A stretch of DNA of 64,000 nucleotides, from positions 4,092,001 through 4,156,000 of the forward strand of contig NZ_CP172312.1 in the NCBI RefSeq assembly GCF_047946665.1, read 5' to 3'. Shown here piece after piece: positions 16,393-25,546 of this stretch (positions are counted from its first letter, which is position 1; each line of letters begins with the position of its first letter). The stretch is from Allohahella sp002354735 (GTDB lineage: Bacteria; Pseudomonadota; Gammaproteobacteria; Pseudomonadales; Oleiphilaceae). Position numbers and translations under genes: made by a program. The notes beneath the pieces were generated by a model. That model was given only the letters and a program-made list of their open reading frames with translations. It was not told the origin of the DNA and did no database searches.

Positions 16393-17985
16393 TTAGAACT
16401 GGTTCATCGTGTTGTCTTTACCAGAAGCCTTCAGAGCCGCTTCACCGGAGAAATACTCCTTGTGATCGTCGCCCATGTCGGAACCAGCCATGTTCTGGTG
16501 CTTGACGCAAGCGATACCCTGACGGATTTCCTTACGCTGAACGCCTTCGACATAGGCCAGCATGCCCAGGTCACCGAAGTAGCCTTTCGCAAGGTTATCG
16601 GTAGACAGTGCTGCAGTGTGGTAAGTCGGCAGAGTGATCAGGTGATGGAAAATACCTGCTTCACGGGCCGCGTCACGCTGGAACGCCTGGATCTTGGCAT
16701 CAGCTTCTTTCGACAGATCAGACTCGTCGTAATCAACGCTCATCAGGTTCGCACGGTCATAAGAAGACACGTCCTTGCCAGCTTCCTTCCAGGCATCGAA
16801 TACCTGCTGACGGAAGTTCAGTGTCCAGTTGAACGATGGGCTGTTGTTGTAAACCAGCTTCGCATTTGGAACAACTTCACGGATGCGGTTAACCATGGCA
16901 GCGATCTGACCAACGTGTGGCTTCTCGGTTTCGATCCACAGCAGGTCAGCACCGTTCTGGAGTGAAGTGATACAGTCGAGAACTACACGGTCTTCGCCTG
17001 AACCTTTCTTGAACTGGAACAGACCACTAGCCAGACGCTTAGGCTTCAGCAGCTTGCCGTTTGCCTTCACCACAACGTCGCCGTTGGCGATGTCTTCTGC
17101 ACCATTCACGACGTCACCGTCGAGGAATGAGTTGTACTGGTCGCCCAGGTCGCCTGGCTCGTTGGTCACAGCGATTTGCTTGGTCAGGCCAGCACCCAGT
17201 GAGTCGGTACGTGCAACGATAACGCCGTTGTCGATACCCAGCTCGAGGAATGCGTAACGAACTGCACGGATCTTCGCAAGGAAGTCTTCGTGTGGAACAG
17301 TGACCTTGCCGTCCTGGTGTCCGCACTGCTTCTCGTCAGAAACCTGGTTTTCGATCTGGATACAGCACGCACCCGCTTCGATCATCTGCTTGGCCAGCAG
17401 GTAAGTCGCTTCTGCGTTACCGAAGCCGGCGTCGATGTCAGCAATGATTGGCACAACGTGAGTTTCGTAGTTGTCGATCTTGGACTGGATTTCTTTTTCC
17501 AGTGAGCTGTCGCCTGACTGGCGAGCAGTGTCGAGCTGACGGAACAGGCCGCCGAGTTCACGAGCATCTGCCTGGCGAAGGAAGGTATACAGTTCGCCGA
17601 TCAGTGAAGAAACAGAAGTCTTCTCGTGCATTGACTGGTCAGGCAGTGGACCGAACTCTGAACGCAGAGCAGCTACCATCCAGCCTGAAAGGTACAGATA
17701 GCGACGCTTGGTCGTGCCAAGGTGCTTCTTGATCGCAATCATCTTCTGTTGGCCGATAAAGCCGTGCCAGCAGCCCAGTGACTGGGTGTACTGCGCAGTG
17801 TCCTTATCGTACGCAGCCATATCTTCACGCATGATGTCGGCAGTGTACTGAGCGATGTCCAGACCGGTCTTGAAACGGTTCTGGGCGCGCATGCGGGCAG
17901 CGTACTCAGGGTTGATGCTTTCCCAAGTCTTGTTGGCCTGGACGATTTCCTTGAGGGAAGCGATGTCCTGCTGAATATTCGACAT
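16393..17985 (-). CDS. aceA: Isocitrate lyase (large Pseudomonas-type)
   Basis: Isocitrate lyase cleaves isocitrate to glyoxylate and succinate, the first step of the glyoxylate shunt used for growth on fatty acids and acetate. The protein has 530 residues from ATG 17985, chosen because AGGA sits seven bases upstream and the N-terminus MSNIQQDIASLKEI matches the large gammaproteobacterial form. The active-site Cys lies in DEKQCGHQDGKV, the variant of KKCGH normal in this subfamily. VPIIADIDAGFGNAEATYLL and the phosphate/Mg-binding WIETEKPHVGQI are also present. It has its own terminator and an upstream region with dyads. fadE elsewhere in the window fits a fatty-acid-using lifestyle. Confidence 0.96.
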   Translation of the reverse strand: MSNIQQDIASLKEIVQANKTWESINPEYAARMRAQNRFKTGLDIAQYTADIMREDMAAYDKDTAQYTQSLGCWHGFIGQQKMIAIKKHLGTTKRRYLYLSGWMVAALRSEFGPLPDQSMHEKTSVSSLIGELYTFLRQADARELGGLFRQLDTARQSGDSSLEKEIQSKIDNYETHVVPIIADIDAGFGNAEATYLLAKQMIEAGACCIQIENQVSDEKQCGHQDGKVTVPHEDFLAKIRAVRYAFLELGIDNGVIVARTDSLGAGLTKQIAVTNEPGDLGDQYNSFLDGDVVNGAEDIANGDVVVKANGKLLKPKRLASGLFQFKKGSGEDRVVLDCITSLQNGADLLWIETEKPHVGQIAAMVNRIREVVPNAKLVYNNSPSFNWTLNFRQQVFDAWKEAGKDVSSYDRANLMSVDYDESDLSKEADAKIQAFQRDAAREAGIFHHLITLPTYHTAALSTDNLAKGYFGDLGMLAYVEGVQRKEIRQGIACVKHQNMAGSDMGDDHKEYFSGEAALKASGKDNTMNQF

Positions 17986-18310
17986 GTAATGGTCCTGTCT
18001 GGTGAACTTGAACGGCATTGAAGCGAGGGCCGTTGAGCCGATCGCACTTGTATGAGAACGGAGCGAATGATAGGGGATTCATCGGAATAAATGAAATATA
18101 TATAAAGTATTCCCGGTATCATTCCTGTGAATGATGTGTAAGTTCATGTGCACGATTGTGCAAAATGTGAACTGGTCGATAACACTGGGCCGACAAAGCG
18201 GAACAAAAGTGAAACGGACGGCGGAAAGGAAAGACTTTAGCCTGCAGTGTGTGCACAAACCCGCATAGCCAGCTCAATGAGCACAGTTAGAATTGTTCTG
18301 ATTGAAGGCC
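17986..18310. promoter_or_regulatory. Divergent promoter region of aceA and the di-heme peroxidase gene
   Basis: About 325 bases between divergent genes. An AT-rich TATATATA tract at about 18097-18106 may belong to the aceA promoter. Two dyads are visible: TGCAC-GATT-GTGCA at 18149-18162, flanked by imperfectly spaced GTTCA (18142-18146) and TGAAC (18168-18172), and CATTC-CTGT-GAATG at about 18120-18133. These are plausible operator sites. No regulator can be assigned from sequence alone. Confidence 0.45.
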
Positions 18311-19855
18311 ATGCCGTTCCCTGAATCAACGTTTTTTAAGTGCTTGCGTATGAGGAATCCCAGCTACAAATCCAGTTCATCAGTATCAATTGGCGTCACG
18401 CTCCGTTACGCCGGCGTCTGCCTGACAATGGCTGCTGTCTCCGCCTGCTCGAGTGACACAGACGAGCCGGATCGTGCGGCTGAGGTCGAGGCTCGTTTAC
18501 AGACGGTGATTCAGAAATACGATGTGCGTGCAGTCGACCCGACGACGCTTGGTGCACCTTCGATAGACGATCCGCTATCGCAGCTTGGCAAAAAGCTCTT
18601 TTTTTCCAAGGCACTCAGTGGTGATCAGGATACGGCCTGTGCAAGCTGTCACCATCCTTCACTGGGTGGTGGTGACGACCTGAGCCTGCCAATAGGCGTC
18701 GATGCCGTCGATCCCGATCTTCTCGGTCCAGGACGGCGTCATCAGTCATCGGCGGAACACTGGGACGGTGGTCCCACCGTGCCTCGCAATTCGCCAACCG
18801 TGTTCAACTTCATTCTATATGAAAAGACGGTATTTCATGATGGCCGAATAGAGGTGGTCGCAGATGGTATTCGCACGCCGAACTCGTCGTTCGGCACAGC
18901 GGATCCGCATGCTGGCGAAAGTCTTGCGGCAGCCCAGGCCCGCTTTCCGGTGACTTCGGCTGAAGAGATGCGAGGGTTTCACTTTGCCGCGAACGAGGGT
19001 GACGACGCCCGTCTTCTGCTGGGTGCGCGTTTACGAGGAGAGGATGGTGAGCTCGACCAGGTGGCTGTTGACAACTGGGCGGCTGAGTTTGCCGCGGTTT
19101 ATGGTGCAGAGACTCAACCTGTCGTCAGTTACCAGCGCGTTGCTGCCGCCATAGCGGCCTATGAGAACTCCCAGCTCTTTATAGATAATCCCTGGTTCCG
19201 CTACCTGAATGGCGACCGCCACGCGCTATCGCTCTCAGCCAAACGCGGTGCGATCCTGTTCAACACGCCGGCGGCCGACGGTGGTGCAGGCTGCACCAGC
19301 TGTCACAGTGGTCCAGCCATGACAGATGAATCGTTCCATGTGCTGGCCATGCCACAGATCGGTCGGGGCAAGGGTGACGATGAGAATCTTCGTGGTGACC
19401 ATGGTCGCTATAGAGAGTCACATCTGCCAGAAGACAAATACGCTTTTCGTACACCGAGTCTGCTGAACGTATCTGAAACCGGGCCCTATAGTCATGCCGG
19501 CGCCTATGCCGACCTTGAGTCAGTGGTCAGGCATCATCTCGACCCGTTAAACGCGCTCGAGAATTACGATATCAGGCAGTTGGACGGGGAGGGCATCCAG
19601 AGCGAGTCGCTGATGTACACCGCAGAGGAGTCGATCCTTCAGCTCGAAACGCTCAGGGCTGAGGACAAGAGCAAGTTGCCGCAGGTGCAGCTGGACGATG
19701 GCCAGGTCGCTGATCTGATAGCGTTCTTGCAGGCTCTTACAGACCCCTGTGTGCAGGACAGAGACTGTGTCTCGAAATGGATTCCCGGCCCCGAAGACAC
19801 TGATCCTGACCAGCTCAGGCTCGTGGCAAAAGATCGAGATGGTGAGCTGCTGTAA
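18311..19855 (+). CDS. Di-heme cytochrome c peroxidase (CcpA/MauG superfamily) lipoprotein
   Basis: A protein of about 514 residues with two c-type heme motifs, CASCH (residues 110-114) and CTSCH (328-332), in the arrangement of bacterial di-heme cytochrome c peroxidases, which reduce hydrogen peroxide in the periplasm, or of related MauG-type enzymes. FHDGRIEV and RTPSLLNVSETGPYSHAG are family stretches. It is longer than typical peroxidases of about 330-350 residues, with extra sequence between the hemes and at both ends, so the substrate may differ. The N-terminus has a hydrophobic segment ending VSACS, a likely lipobox. The start could be ATG 18311 or 18350; neither has a strong ribosome binding site. 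A 10-bp inverted repeat covers the stop codon. Confidence 0.85.
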   Translation: MPFPESTFFKCLRMRNPSYKSSSSVSIGVTLRYAGVCLTMAAVSACSSDTDEPDRAAEVEARLQTVIQKYDVRAVDPTTLGAPSIDDPLSQLGKKLFFSKALSGDQDTACASCHHPSLGGGDDLSLPIGVDAVDPDLLGPGRRHQSSAEHWDGGPTVPRNSPTVFNFILYEKTVFHDGRIEVVADGIRTPNSSFGTADPHAGESLAAAQARFPVTSAEEMRGFHFAANEGDDARLLLGARLRGEDGELDQVAVDNWAAEFAAVYGAETQPVVSYQRVAAAIAAYENSQLFIDNPWFRYLNGDRHALSLSAKRGAILFNTPAADGGAGCTSCHSGPAMTDESFHVLAMPQIGRGKGDDENLRGDHGRYRESHLPEDKYAFRTPSLLNVSETGPYSHAGAYADLESVVRHHLDPLNALENYDIRQLDGEGIQSESLMYTAEESILQLETLRAEDKSKLPQVQLDDGQVADLIAFLQALTDPCVQDRDCVSKWIPGPEDTDPDQLRLVAKDRDGELL

Positions 19856-19878
19856 TTTGTTTTCAAGGATTACAGCAG
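19847..19878 (+). terminator. Inverted repeat over the peroxidase stop codon
   Basis: A perfect 10-bp inverted repeat, CTGCTGTAAT and ATTACAGCAG, has a 12-base loop and includes the TAA stop of the peroxidase gene. No T-run follows, so it may be a weak terminator or a 3' mRNA-stabilising hairpin. Confidence 0.45.
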
Positions 19879-19940
19879 GTATTCTGGTCAAGGAACCTGG
19901 CGCGATCCGCGACAGGTTTTCGTCCTGACAAGGACGCCGT

Positions 19941-20017
19941 CGGAGTATAGCTCAGCCTGGTAGAGCGCTGTCTTCGGGAGGCAGAGGTCGTGGGTTCGAG
20001 TCCCCCTACTCCGACCA
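19941..20017 (+). tRNA. tRNA-Pro (anticodon CGG)
   Basis: A 77-base tRNA with the CCA end encoded. The acceptor stem CGGAGTA pairs with TACTCCG. The anticodon arm is CTGTC-TTCGGGA-GGCAG, giving anticodon CGG for proline codon CCG. The T-arm contains GGTTCGAGTCC and the D-arm AGCTCAGCCTGGTAGAGC. It reads CCG only; other proline tRNAs must lie elsewhere. I see no attachment-site duplication or integrase near it. Confidence 0.95.
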
Positions 20018-20029
20018 GTTCTTTTCCCG

Positions 20030-20503
20030 TCAGTTCCTTTCTTTGCGATGATTTCCCGCGTGGACAGCCATTGCGTGTTCATGCGCCAGTCTGAATTGCT
20101 CCGGCATCCGCTTTGGTCTGCCACTCTGCAAATCGATGCAGGCATAACGGCACAAAGCACGGGATAGCGTTTTTCCATCGGCCACACGTTGGATCTGAAA
20201 GGCGCGCTCGGAAGTCAGCTTGCCATCGCTTGTGGTGATCCATGTGCCGACCATGATCTCGTCGCCCGCATAAGCACTTGCCAGATAATCGATTTCAGTT
20301 CGCACGATAGCCATGGCGCGACCAGTCTCCTCATGGGTCGCCCAATCCATACCCAGCGGCTCGATGTGAGCCCAGCTAGTGGCCTCCATCCAGCGCAGGT
20401 AAGTGGCATTGTTGACGTGCCCGAGACGATCGCAGTCGGCTTCCGAGGCGGCAAATTTCATGGTGAAGGGGTGGGGCTGATCCCAGTCTGAGTCGCTGCT
20501 CAT
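20030..20503 (-). CDS. 4HBT-family acyl-CoA thioesterase
   Basis: A 157-residue hotdog-fold thioesterase of the 4-hydroxybenzoyl-CoA / YbgC type, hydrolysing an acyl-CoA. The family signature is clear: the catalytic Asp in SEADCDRLGHVNNATYLRWME, followed by a core fit to the hotdog (EIDYLASAYAGDEIMVGTWI). It starts two bases after the stop of the long FabG-like reductase, so the two form an operon and may act in the same acyl-chain pathway. The substrate is unknown. Confidence 0.85.
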   Translation of the reverse strand: MSSDSDWDQPHPFTMKFAASEADCDRLGHVNNATYLRWMEATSWAHIEPLGMDWATHEETGRAMAIVRTEIDYLASAYAGDEIMVGTWITTSDGKLTSERAFQIQRVADGKTLSRALCRYACIDLQSGRPKRMPEQFRLAHEHAMAVHAGNHRKERN

Positions 20504-20505
20504 GA

Positions 20506-21861
20506 TCAGGCTCCCAACAGACTGCCGCCGCAGACTCGCAGTGTTTGACCGCTGATGCCGCTGGCGCCAGGGCTAACGAGAAACTGGATGGCGTCGGCTA
20601 CATCACGCGGCCTGCCGCCCTGCGAGAGCGCGTTGAAGCGCCTGCCGGCTTCACGCACGAGTAGAGGCAGTGATGCCGTCATATCTGTTTCAATGAAGCC
20701 AGGTGCAACAGCGTTCACGGTAATGCCCTTTGCGCCGAGTTTCACGGACTGCGCTTTCACATAGCCAATGAGTGCCGCTTTGGTGAAGGCATAGTTGGTC
20801 TGGCCATAGTTGCCGGCAATGCCGCTTATCGAGGATAGACACACGAGACGCGCTTCGGGTGCGATCAGATCATGATCCAGCAGGGCAGCATCAAGCTCGA
20901 GAATCGCCGCTAGATTCACAGCCAGCACAGCATCCCATTGCTTGGCTGACATCCTCGCCAAGGTTTTATCCCGGGTGATGCCCGCGTTATGCACGATGAC
21001 ATCCAGCTTGCGCTTGTTGCTCTTGCACCAGTCAGTGAGCGCAATGGCGGCGTCAGGTTGTGTGATGTCCGCAAGGACTGCCGTTCCGCCAATATCAGCT
21101 GCGAGGGCATGGAGCTTCTCCGCCTGACCGGCCGTGTCCAGACAGATCACGTGCGCGCCTTCACTGGCGAGGCGTCTTGCAGTCGCGGCACCGATACCGC
21201 CCGCTGCGCCAGTCACCACCGCAGCCTTGCCCGACAGTACGGCAGTGGCAGGTAAACTGGCAGGCGCTGGAACGCCGCAGCTGATATGCAGGCGCTGGCC
21301 GGTCACATAGCTGCTGTGGTGGCTCAGGAAATAAGCAACGGGTGAATAGAGCCGGTGCTGGCAACCCGGATCGACCTGCAGCAGGTTGACAGTGGCGCCG
21401 CGCTTGCCAACTTCTTTCGCCAGCGATTTGGTCAGCCCTACGAAGCCCTGATTGAACGCAGCAAGTGCAGCATCCTCTTGCGCACTCGATGCGCCGGTGA
21501 TCAGGAGAACCCTGCCGTGCTTGCGCAGTCGCGGCAGCGCAGCCTGAAGCTGTTCGAACAGCGAGCGCAGGGCCTCGACGGAGTCGCAGCCATTGGCGTC
21601 GAGGAGGATACCGTCCAGCAGAAGACCATCTCGGACCTGATTGCCCCTGATCAGACTCTGCCCGCCTAACTGTTGAATTACAGGCGTAAGCTGAGTGCTC
21701 TGTTCGGGCACCACGATAATGCCAATGGTCCGGTTGGAGAGGGGTTTCTCTGCATAGGCGCCATCACCACGCTTGAGTTTCACGGGCGTCGGCAGGCCCA
21801 ACTGCTTAAGCAGCTTTCCGCCGAGTCCCTGTTGTGCCACCGCCAGTAAAATGTCTGTCAT
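20506..21861 (-). CDS. Two-domain (FabG4-like) 3-oxoacyl-ACP/CoA reductase
   Basis: A 451-residue short-chain dehydrogenase of the high-molecular-weight FabG type. The N-terminal half (to about 205) is a degenerate Rossmann domain without an intact Gly-rich loop. The C-terminal half is a complete SDR: cofactor loop VTGAAGGIGAATA near residue 215, HNAGITRDKTL, catalytic Ser in CLSSISG, and YxxxK as YAFTK. NADH- or NADPH-dependent reduction of 3-oxoacyl-CoA or -ACP is expected. Its Mycobacterium homologue FabG4 prefers CoA substrates and NADH. The downstream thioesterase is two bases away. A role in fatty-acid or lipid metabolism is likely; the exact step is open. Confidence 0.87.
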   Translation of the reverse strand: MTDILLAVAQQGLGGKLLKQLGLPTPVKLKRGDGAYAEKPLSNRTIGIIVVPEQSTQLTPVIQQLGGQSLIRGNQVRDGLLLDGILLDANGCDSVEALRSLFEQLQAALPRLRKHGRVLLITGASSAQEDAALAAFNQGFVGLTKSLAKEVGKRGATVNLLQVDPGCQHRLYSPVAYFLSHHSSYVTGQRLHISCGVPAPASLPATAVLSGKAAVVTGAAGGIGAATARRLASEGAHVICLDTAGQAEKLHALAADIGGTAVLADITQPDAAIALTDWCKSNKRKLDVIVHNAGITRDKTLARMSAKQWDAVLAVNLAAILELDAALLDHDLIAPEARLVCLSSISGIAGNYGQTNYAFTKAALIGYVKAQSVKLGAKGITVNAVAPGFIETDMTASLPLLVREAGRRFNALSQGGRPRDVADAIQFLVSPGASGISGQTLRVCGGSLLGA

Positions 21862-21993
21862 TTAATTCGCCGCTCCTGCGCGCCATGTTCTGGAAAATTT
21901 GCGACCACCGAAAGCGCTCGCGCTGGCCAGAGTATCTGAAACTTGATAGTGACGAGGCAATACCTTTTGCCGGGATGTCTGCAAGACCCCACC

Positions 21994-22695
21994 TCAGGCA
22001 GGGGTTCCGATGCTGGCGACTTCTTCAGCAGTCAGTGCTCGCCATTCACCAGGCGCCAACGCGGGGTCCAATCGGATGTCGCCCATGCTCAAACGATGAA
22101 GACTGGTCACCCGGTTCCCTCTGGCTGCGAACATGCGTTTTATCTGGTGATAGCGGCCTTCCGTGAGTGTGACGAAGCATGATTTCGCGTTCAGCGGCTC
22201 GAGCAGAGCGGGGCGGGTTGGTGCGCCTTCACCATTCAGGAACACACCAATATCGAAAGCGATGATGTCGGCGTTGGTGATGGGTTCCGCTGTCTCGACC
22301 TGATAGGTTTTGGTCTTCCTGCCCGGGGTAGTCACCGCATGATTCCATTGCCCGTCGTCCGTGATGAGGACAAGGCCGGTGGCATCCTTGTCGAGGCGGC
22401 CGGCCGGCTGCAGGTTGCGATGGCGAAGGTCAGGCGCCAGTAAGTCGATGACTGTCTTGTGGTCAGGCTCGTCAGAGCTGCACACCACATCCTGCGGCTT
22501 GTTCATCATCAGATAGATGTAGTCTTCGTGAACAAGTTGCTCACCATCGAGGCTCACGACATCAGTGTCTTTGACCTGATAGGCAGCCTTGGTCATGACA
22601 TGGTCATTGACGGTGACGCGTTTGTCCTTAAGCACGCGGCCGACCTCCGATCGCGAGAAGGGCGTGTTGTGACTGATCAGTTTGTCGAGTCTCAT
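21994..22695 (-). CDS. rsuA: 16S rRNA pseudouridine(516) synthase
   Basis: RsuA converts U516 of 16S rRNA to pseudouridine. The 233-residue protein begins with an S4-like RNA-binding domain (MRLDKLISHNTPFSRSEV and KRVTVNDHV) and has the catalytic motif AGRLDKDATGLVLITDDG with the nucleophilic Asp. ITEGRYHQIKRMFAARGN is also typical of the RsuA/RluB/E/F group. The frame is open further upstream to 22770, but ATG 22695 matches the family N-terminus. Assignment as RsuA rather than RluE or RluF rests on length and the short S4 domain. Confidence 0.88.
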   Translation of the reverse strand: MRLDKLISHNTPFSRSEVGRVLKDKRVTVNDHVMTKAAYQVKDTDVVSLDGEQLVHEDYIYLMMNKPQDVVCSSDEPDHKTVIDLLAPDLRHRNLQPAGRLDKDATGLVLITDDGQWNHAVTTPGRKTKTYQVETAEPITNADIIAFDIGVFLNGEGAPTRPALLEPLNAKSCFVTLTEGRYHQIKRMFAARGNRVTSLHRLSMGDIRLDPALAPGEWRALTAEEVASIGTPA

Positions 22696-22853
22696 TGTTC
22701 CATTCCAGTTGTGAGCGTTGGGCCTCAGTTTTTTTGCAGTGTACGCCATGAACAGGACAGTGGGGCTCATATGCAGTGATTAGTGCCATCAAAAAATCAC
22801 TGGTTTTCCATCGGAGTTTGGAGGACGATGGAACGGTCTCAATCAAGGATGAC

Positions 22854-23888
22854 ATGAAGATGCTCCGACTTGTCCCCTCCTCGCAAGCTCTCAAATCCAG
22901 CGTCTCTCTCTGCCTGGCGCTCACCTCATCAAGTGTGCTGGCAGAACTACCTCAAGCCTATACAGTAACGGACATTGGCAGTCTCGGCGGCTACAGTGTA
23001 CCGCACTCGATCGATGAGAGCGGACGAATCACCGGCTACAGTTATACAGCTGCCGGCGTCAGGGCATTCAGCTGGACCCAGACTGGTGGAATGGTCAATC
23101 TCGGTTCCCTGGGTAACGACAAGAGTATTGCCTACGATTCGAATGAAACAGGCGAGGTTGTCGGGACCAGTATCGTGAATGGTCAGTACCGCGGCTTCAT
23201 CTGGCGCGCTGATACCGGTATGACTGCTGTGCCCTGCCCACCCGCAGCGACCTGCAGCGCGCGTGGTATCAATTCCGAGGGTGTGGTCACTGGTTATACC
23301 CAGATCCCCGGCGGTCCCTATCGGCCTTTTCGCTGGAGCGGTGGTGATTCGCTGGACTACCTTCCAACGCTTGGTGGTGCCCACGCTTACGGAGCTGGCA
23401 TTAATGCCGATGGGAGCGTCACAGGCGTCGCCTACACGGCTGACCCTCTGCCGCATGCCTTTGTGTCCGATGAAGCGGGTCAGCTAAGGGATCTTGGCTC
23501 GCTTGATGGCAGCACCAGTTACGGCAAGGCCATTAATAGCTTGGGTCACGCTGTCGGCTATGGCGCTGATCGCGGAAACAAGGGCGCGTTTTTCTGGTCG
23601 CCTGAGTTGGGCATGGTTGCTCTAGGCACGCTCGGCGGGCCGAACAGCTACGCCAAGGGCATCAACTCCGAAGACCTTGTCGTCGGTCAGAGCCAAACAG
23701 GCGCTCGGGCAACCGGATTTGTATGGACTGCGGCTACGGGCATGCTCGACCTCAATCAGATGCTATTGGGAGAGGAGGTCTGGTTCATCACCGCTGCCCT
23801 GGATGTCAACGATAGCGGTCAGATCACCGGCTTTGGCAAGGATAGTCGTGGTCGCATCCGCACACTCCTCCTGAATCCCGTCTACTAG
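22854..23888 (+). CDS. Exported HAF-repeat protein
   Basis: A protein of about 344 residues with a signal peptide ending SSVLA and then about six tandem HAF-type repeats of roughly 45-50 residues. Each has a core like LGSLGG-x-S-x-A-x-x-IN-x-x-G-x-VVG and an aromatic finish such as AFSW, GFIW, AFFW or GFVW. The repeats probably form a beta-propeller-like fold. HAF-repeat proteins are extracellular or surface proteins of unknown role. The frame is open from 22776, but AAGGA upstream of ATG 22854 (or 22860) and the signal peptide place the start there. The next gene follows after 13 bases and may be cotranscribed. Confidence 0.82.
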   Translation: MKMLRLVPSSQALKSSVSLCLALTSSSVLAELPQAYTVTDIGSLGGYSVPHSIDESGRITGYSYTAAGVRAFSWTQTGGMVNLGSLGNDKSIAYDSNETGEVVGTSIVNGQYRGFIWRADTGMTAVPCPPAATCSARGINSEGVVTGYTQIPGGPYRPFRWSGGDSLDYLPTLGGAHAYGAGINADGSVTGVAYTADPLPHAFVSDEAGQLRDLGSLDGSTSYGKAINSLGHAVGYGADRGNKGAFFWSPELGMVALGTLGGPNSYAKGINSEDLVVGQSQTGARATGFVWTAATGMLDLNQMLLGEEVWFITAALDVNDSGQITGFGKDSRGRIRTLLLNPVY

Positions 23889-23901
23889 GTTTGTTCCGCG
23901 G

Positions 23902-25350
23902 ATGATGCATCCAGTTCTGAAGCCCGGGGCATTACTTGCCCTGGCAATCCTGTCATCGATTATGCTGGCCAGTTGCGGTGGTGGAGGCGGGGGCTCGAAT
24001 GAAAGGCCCATCACCGCATCTGGTGACCCAGAGACGCCTGAGCCGGTGGCGCAGAGTTGTCCGGCCACTTTCGATGCTGCCGGTGTGCCTACGCAGTGGA
24101 GTTTTACAACGCTGTCCGAGCAGCGTGTGAGCAATGGCGATAGCGGCTTCCGTACGCTCGAATACGTCCGAGCAAGTGCAGATCAGACCAACAGCTACTT
24201 CCTCTACTTTCCGTCGGCTGACCCGCTTGCCCCCGTCATCATCCTGAACGAGCCCTACGACGGGATCAGCTGGACGGACGAAGGCGTAGACGCCAGTTTC
24301 GCTACGCTTGGCCCCGGTAGGCACCCCGACATATTTGCGCCGGCCTATAACGGGCAGGATCTCGTACGGTACACGCCTGAGACTTCAGCGCCCGATGGTG
24401 GCTCGCTTCGCGCATCCGTGAGTCTCTGGCTGGAAAGTGGCTTCGCGATCATCAAGACCTATGGGCGCTTTTACGCAGGCGGCACCCTGGCCAACGACGT
24501 CAGTGACGCCGTGGCGCCGTGGTACTTCATCGCGGCGCGGCCTGAAACTTTTGCAGGGCGCCAGGTCTTTTCGACTGGCGGCAGCTGGGGCGGCATGATG
24601 GCCTTGTATGGTGCTGCCGCTGCGCCGGAGGTCGTTCAGCCGACTGCAATAGCGGTCACATCGCCTCCCAATGATCTGCCTGCAGTCAGAGGCTATGCAA
24701 GCGAGCTTGAATCCGCTGAACCAACAATGAGGGAGGAGATACAAGCCTTCTTTTCCCCGTATGTCAGGCGCATCAATGCGTCAATTACAGTCGGGTCGCA
24801 GGAGGTGTCGTCTGCCTTCAGTGCCGAAACGCTTTGTCGCTGCCTACCAGATCGTGTGCTGGTCGCTCATGATGACGCTGACACCATTGTGCCCGTGGCC
24901 CAGACCGAGCAGCTTCAAGCGGCGTGTCCTGAGCAGGTTCAGCCAATATTCTGGAAACGGACGAGTCCACCTTCAGTCGAAGCGGCTGGTTTGTCGCACG
25001 GTGATTTCGGTGGCCGTAGCAGTGCGCCAGATGTCAGTACATTGCTGAGTGCCTGGATGCTGTCTCAGGCCGAGGTAGGACCCGTCGTGGTGAAAGTCGA
25101 TCCCGAGAGTTTTCATGGTTTTCTGAGCATGGTAGCGGCAGCCCGGAGTCGAGGAGAAGATGTGTCCTACGCGGTAGCGGCGCTCAAGCCACTGATTGCT
25201 GAAAACATACGACTGCGTGCCAGTGACGGCTCGAGTGAAATCCAGACGGGCGCGGCTTTTCTCGCTACGCTACTCGAGGTCAGGTTCGGTCTTGAGGTCA
25301 CGGCTGAATCTGTCAGCAGTGCACTTGCAGCAGATCAGCTGCCGTTTTGA
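23902..25350 (+). CDS. Alpha/beta-hydrolase-like lipoprotein
   Basis: A 482-residue lipoprotein with lipobox LASC near residue 25, followed by a run of six glycines. The nucleophile elbow reads TGGSWGGMM (Ser near residue 230). Candidate acid and base are an Asp in HDDADTIVPV and a His in LSHGDFGG. These are spaced as in alpha/beta hydrolases of the prolyl-oligopeptidase/esterase type. The C-terminal part (PESFHGFLSMVAAARSRG) is helical. Substrate is unknown. It follows the HAF-repeat gene by 13 bases. Confidence 0.7.
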   Translation: MMHPVLKPGALLALAILSSIMLASCGGGGGGSNERPITASGDPETPEPVAQSCPATFDAAGVPTQWSFTTLSEQRVSNGDSGFRTLEYVRASADQTNSYFLYFPSADPLAPVIILNEPYDGISWTDEGVDASFATLGPGRHPDIFAPAYNGQDLVRYTPETSAPDGGSLRASVSLWLESGFAIIKTYGRFYAGGTLANDVSDAVAPWYFIAARPETFAGRQVFSTGGSWGGMMALYGAAAAPEVVQPTAIAVTSPPNDLPAVRGYASELESAEPTMREEIQAFFSPYVRRINASITVGSQEVSSAFSAETLCRCLPDRVLVAHDDADTIVPVAQTEQLQAACPEQVQPIFWKRTSPPSVEAAGLSHGDFGGRSSAPDVSTLLSAWMLSQAEVGPVVVKVDPESFHGFLSMVAAARSRGEDVSYAVAALKPLIAENIRLRASDGSSEIQTGAAFLATLLEVRFGLEVTAESVSSALAADQLPF

Positions 25351-25546
25351 TCCATACGATCAGCTGGCGGCAAATCATGTTTTTCAAATGCTGTCTAGCG
25401 ACTGATCCGCGGTGGATACCAATCACTATAGAATGCTACGAGGCACTATCAAAACGTATCGCTAAAACACCCTAAAAAACAACGATTTGACTTAGTATCT
25501 CTCGCGATATGGCACTTATGCCAGCTTATTTTGCGAGATTTCAGAC

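Noticed and set aside
16393..17985. Altered active-site motif in isocitrate lyase (KQCGH instead of KKCGH)
   Set aside because: To my knowledge this is the normal form in the large Pseudomonas-type subfamily, not a defect.
19941..20017. tRNA gene as a genomic-island attachment site
   Set aside because: No integrase, no partial tRNA repeat and no change of gene character nearby.
25333..25366. Direct repeat GATCAGCTG, two copies 25 bases apart
   Set aside because: Short and partly inside a coding end; likely chance, with no mobile element signs.
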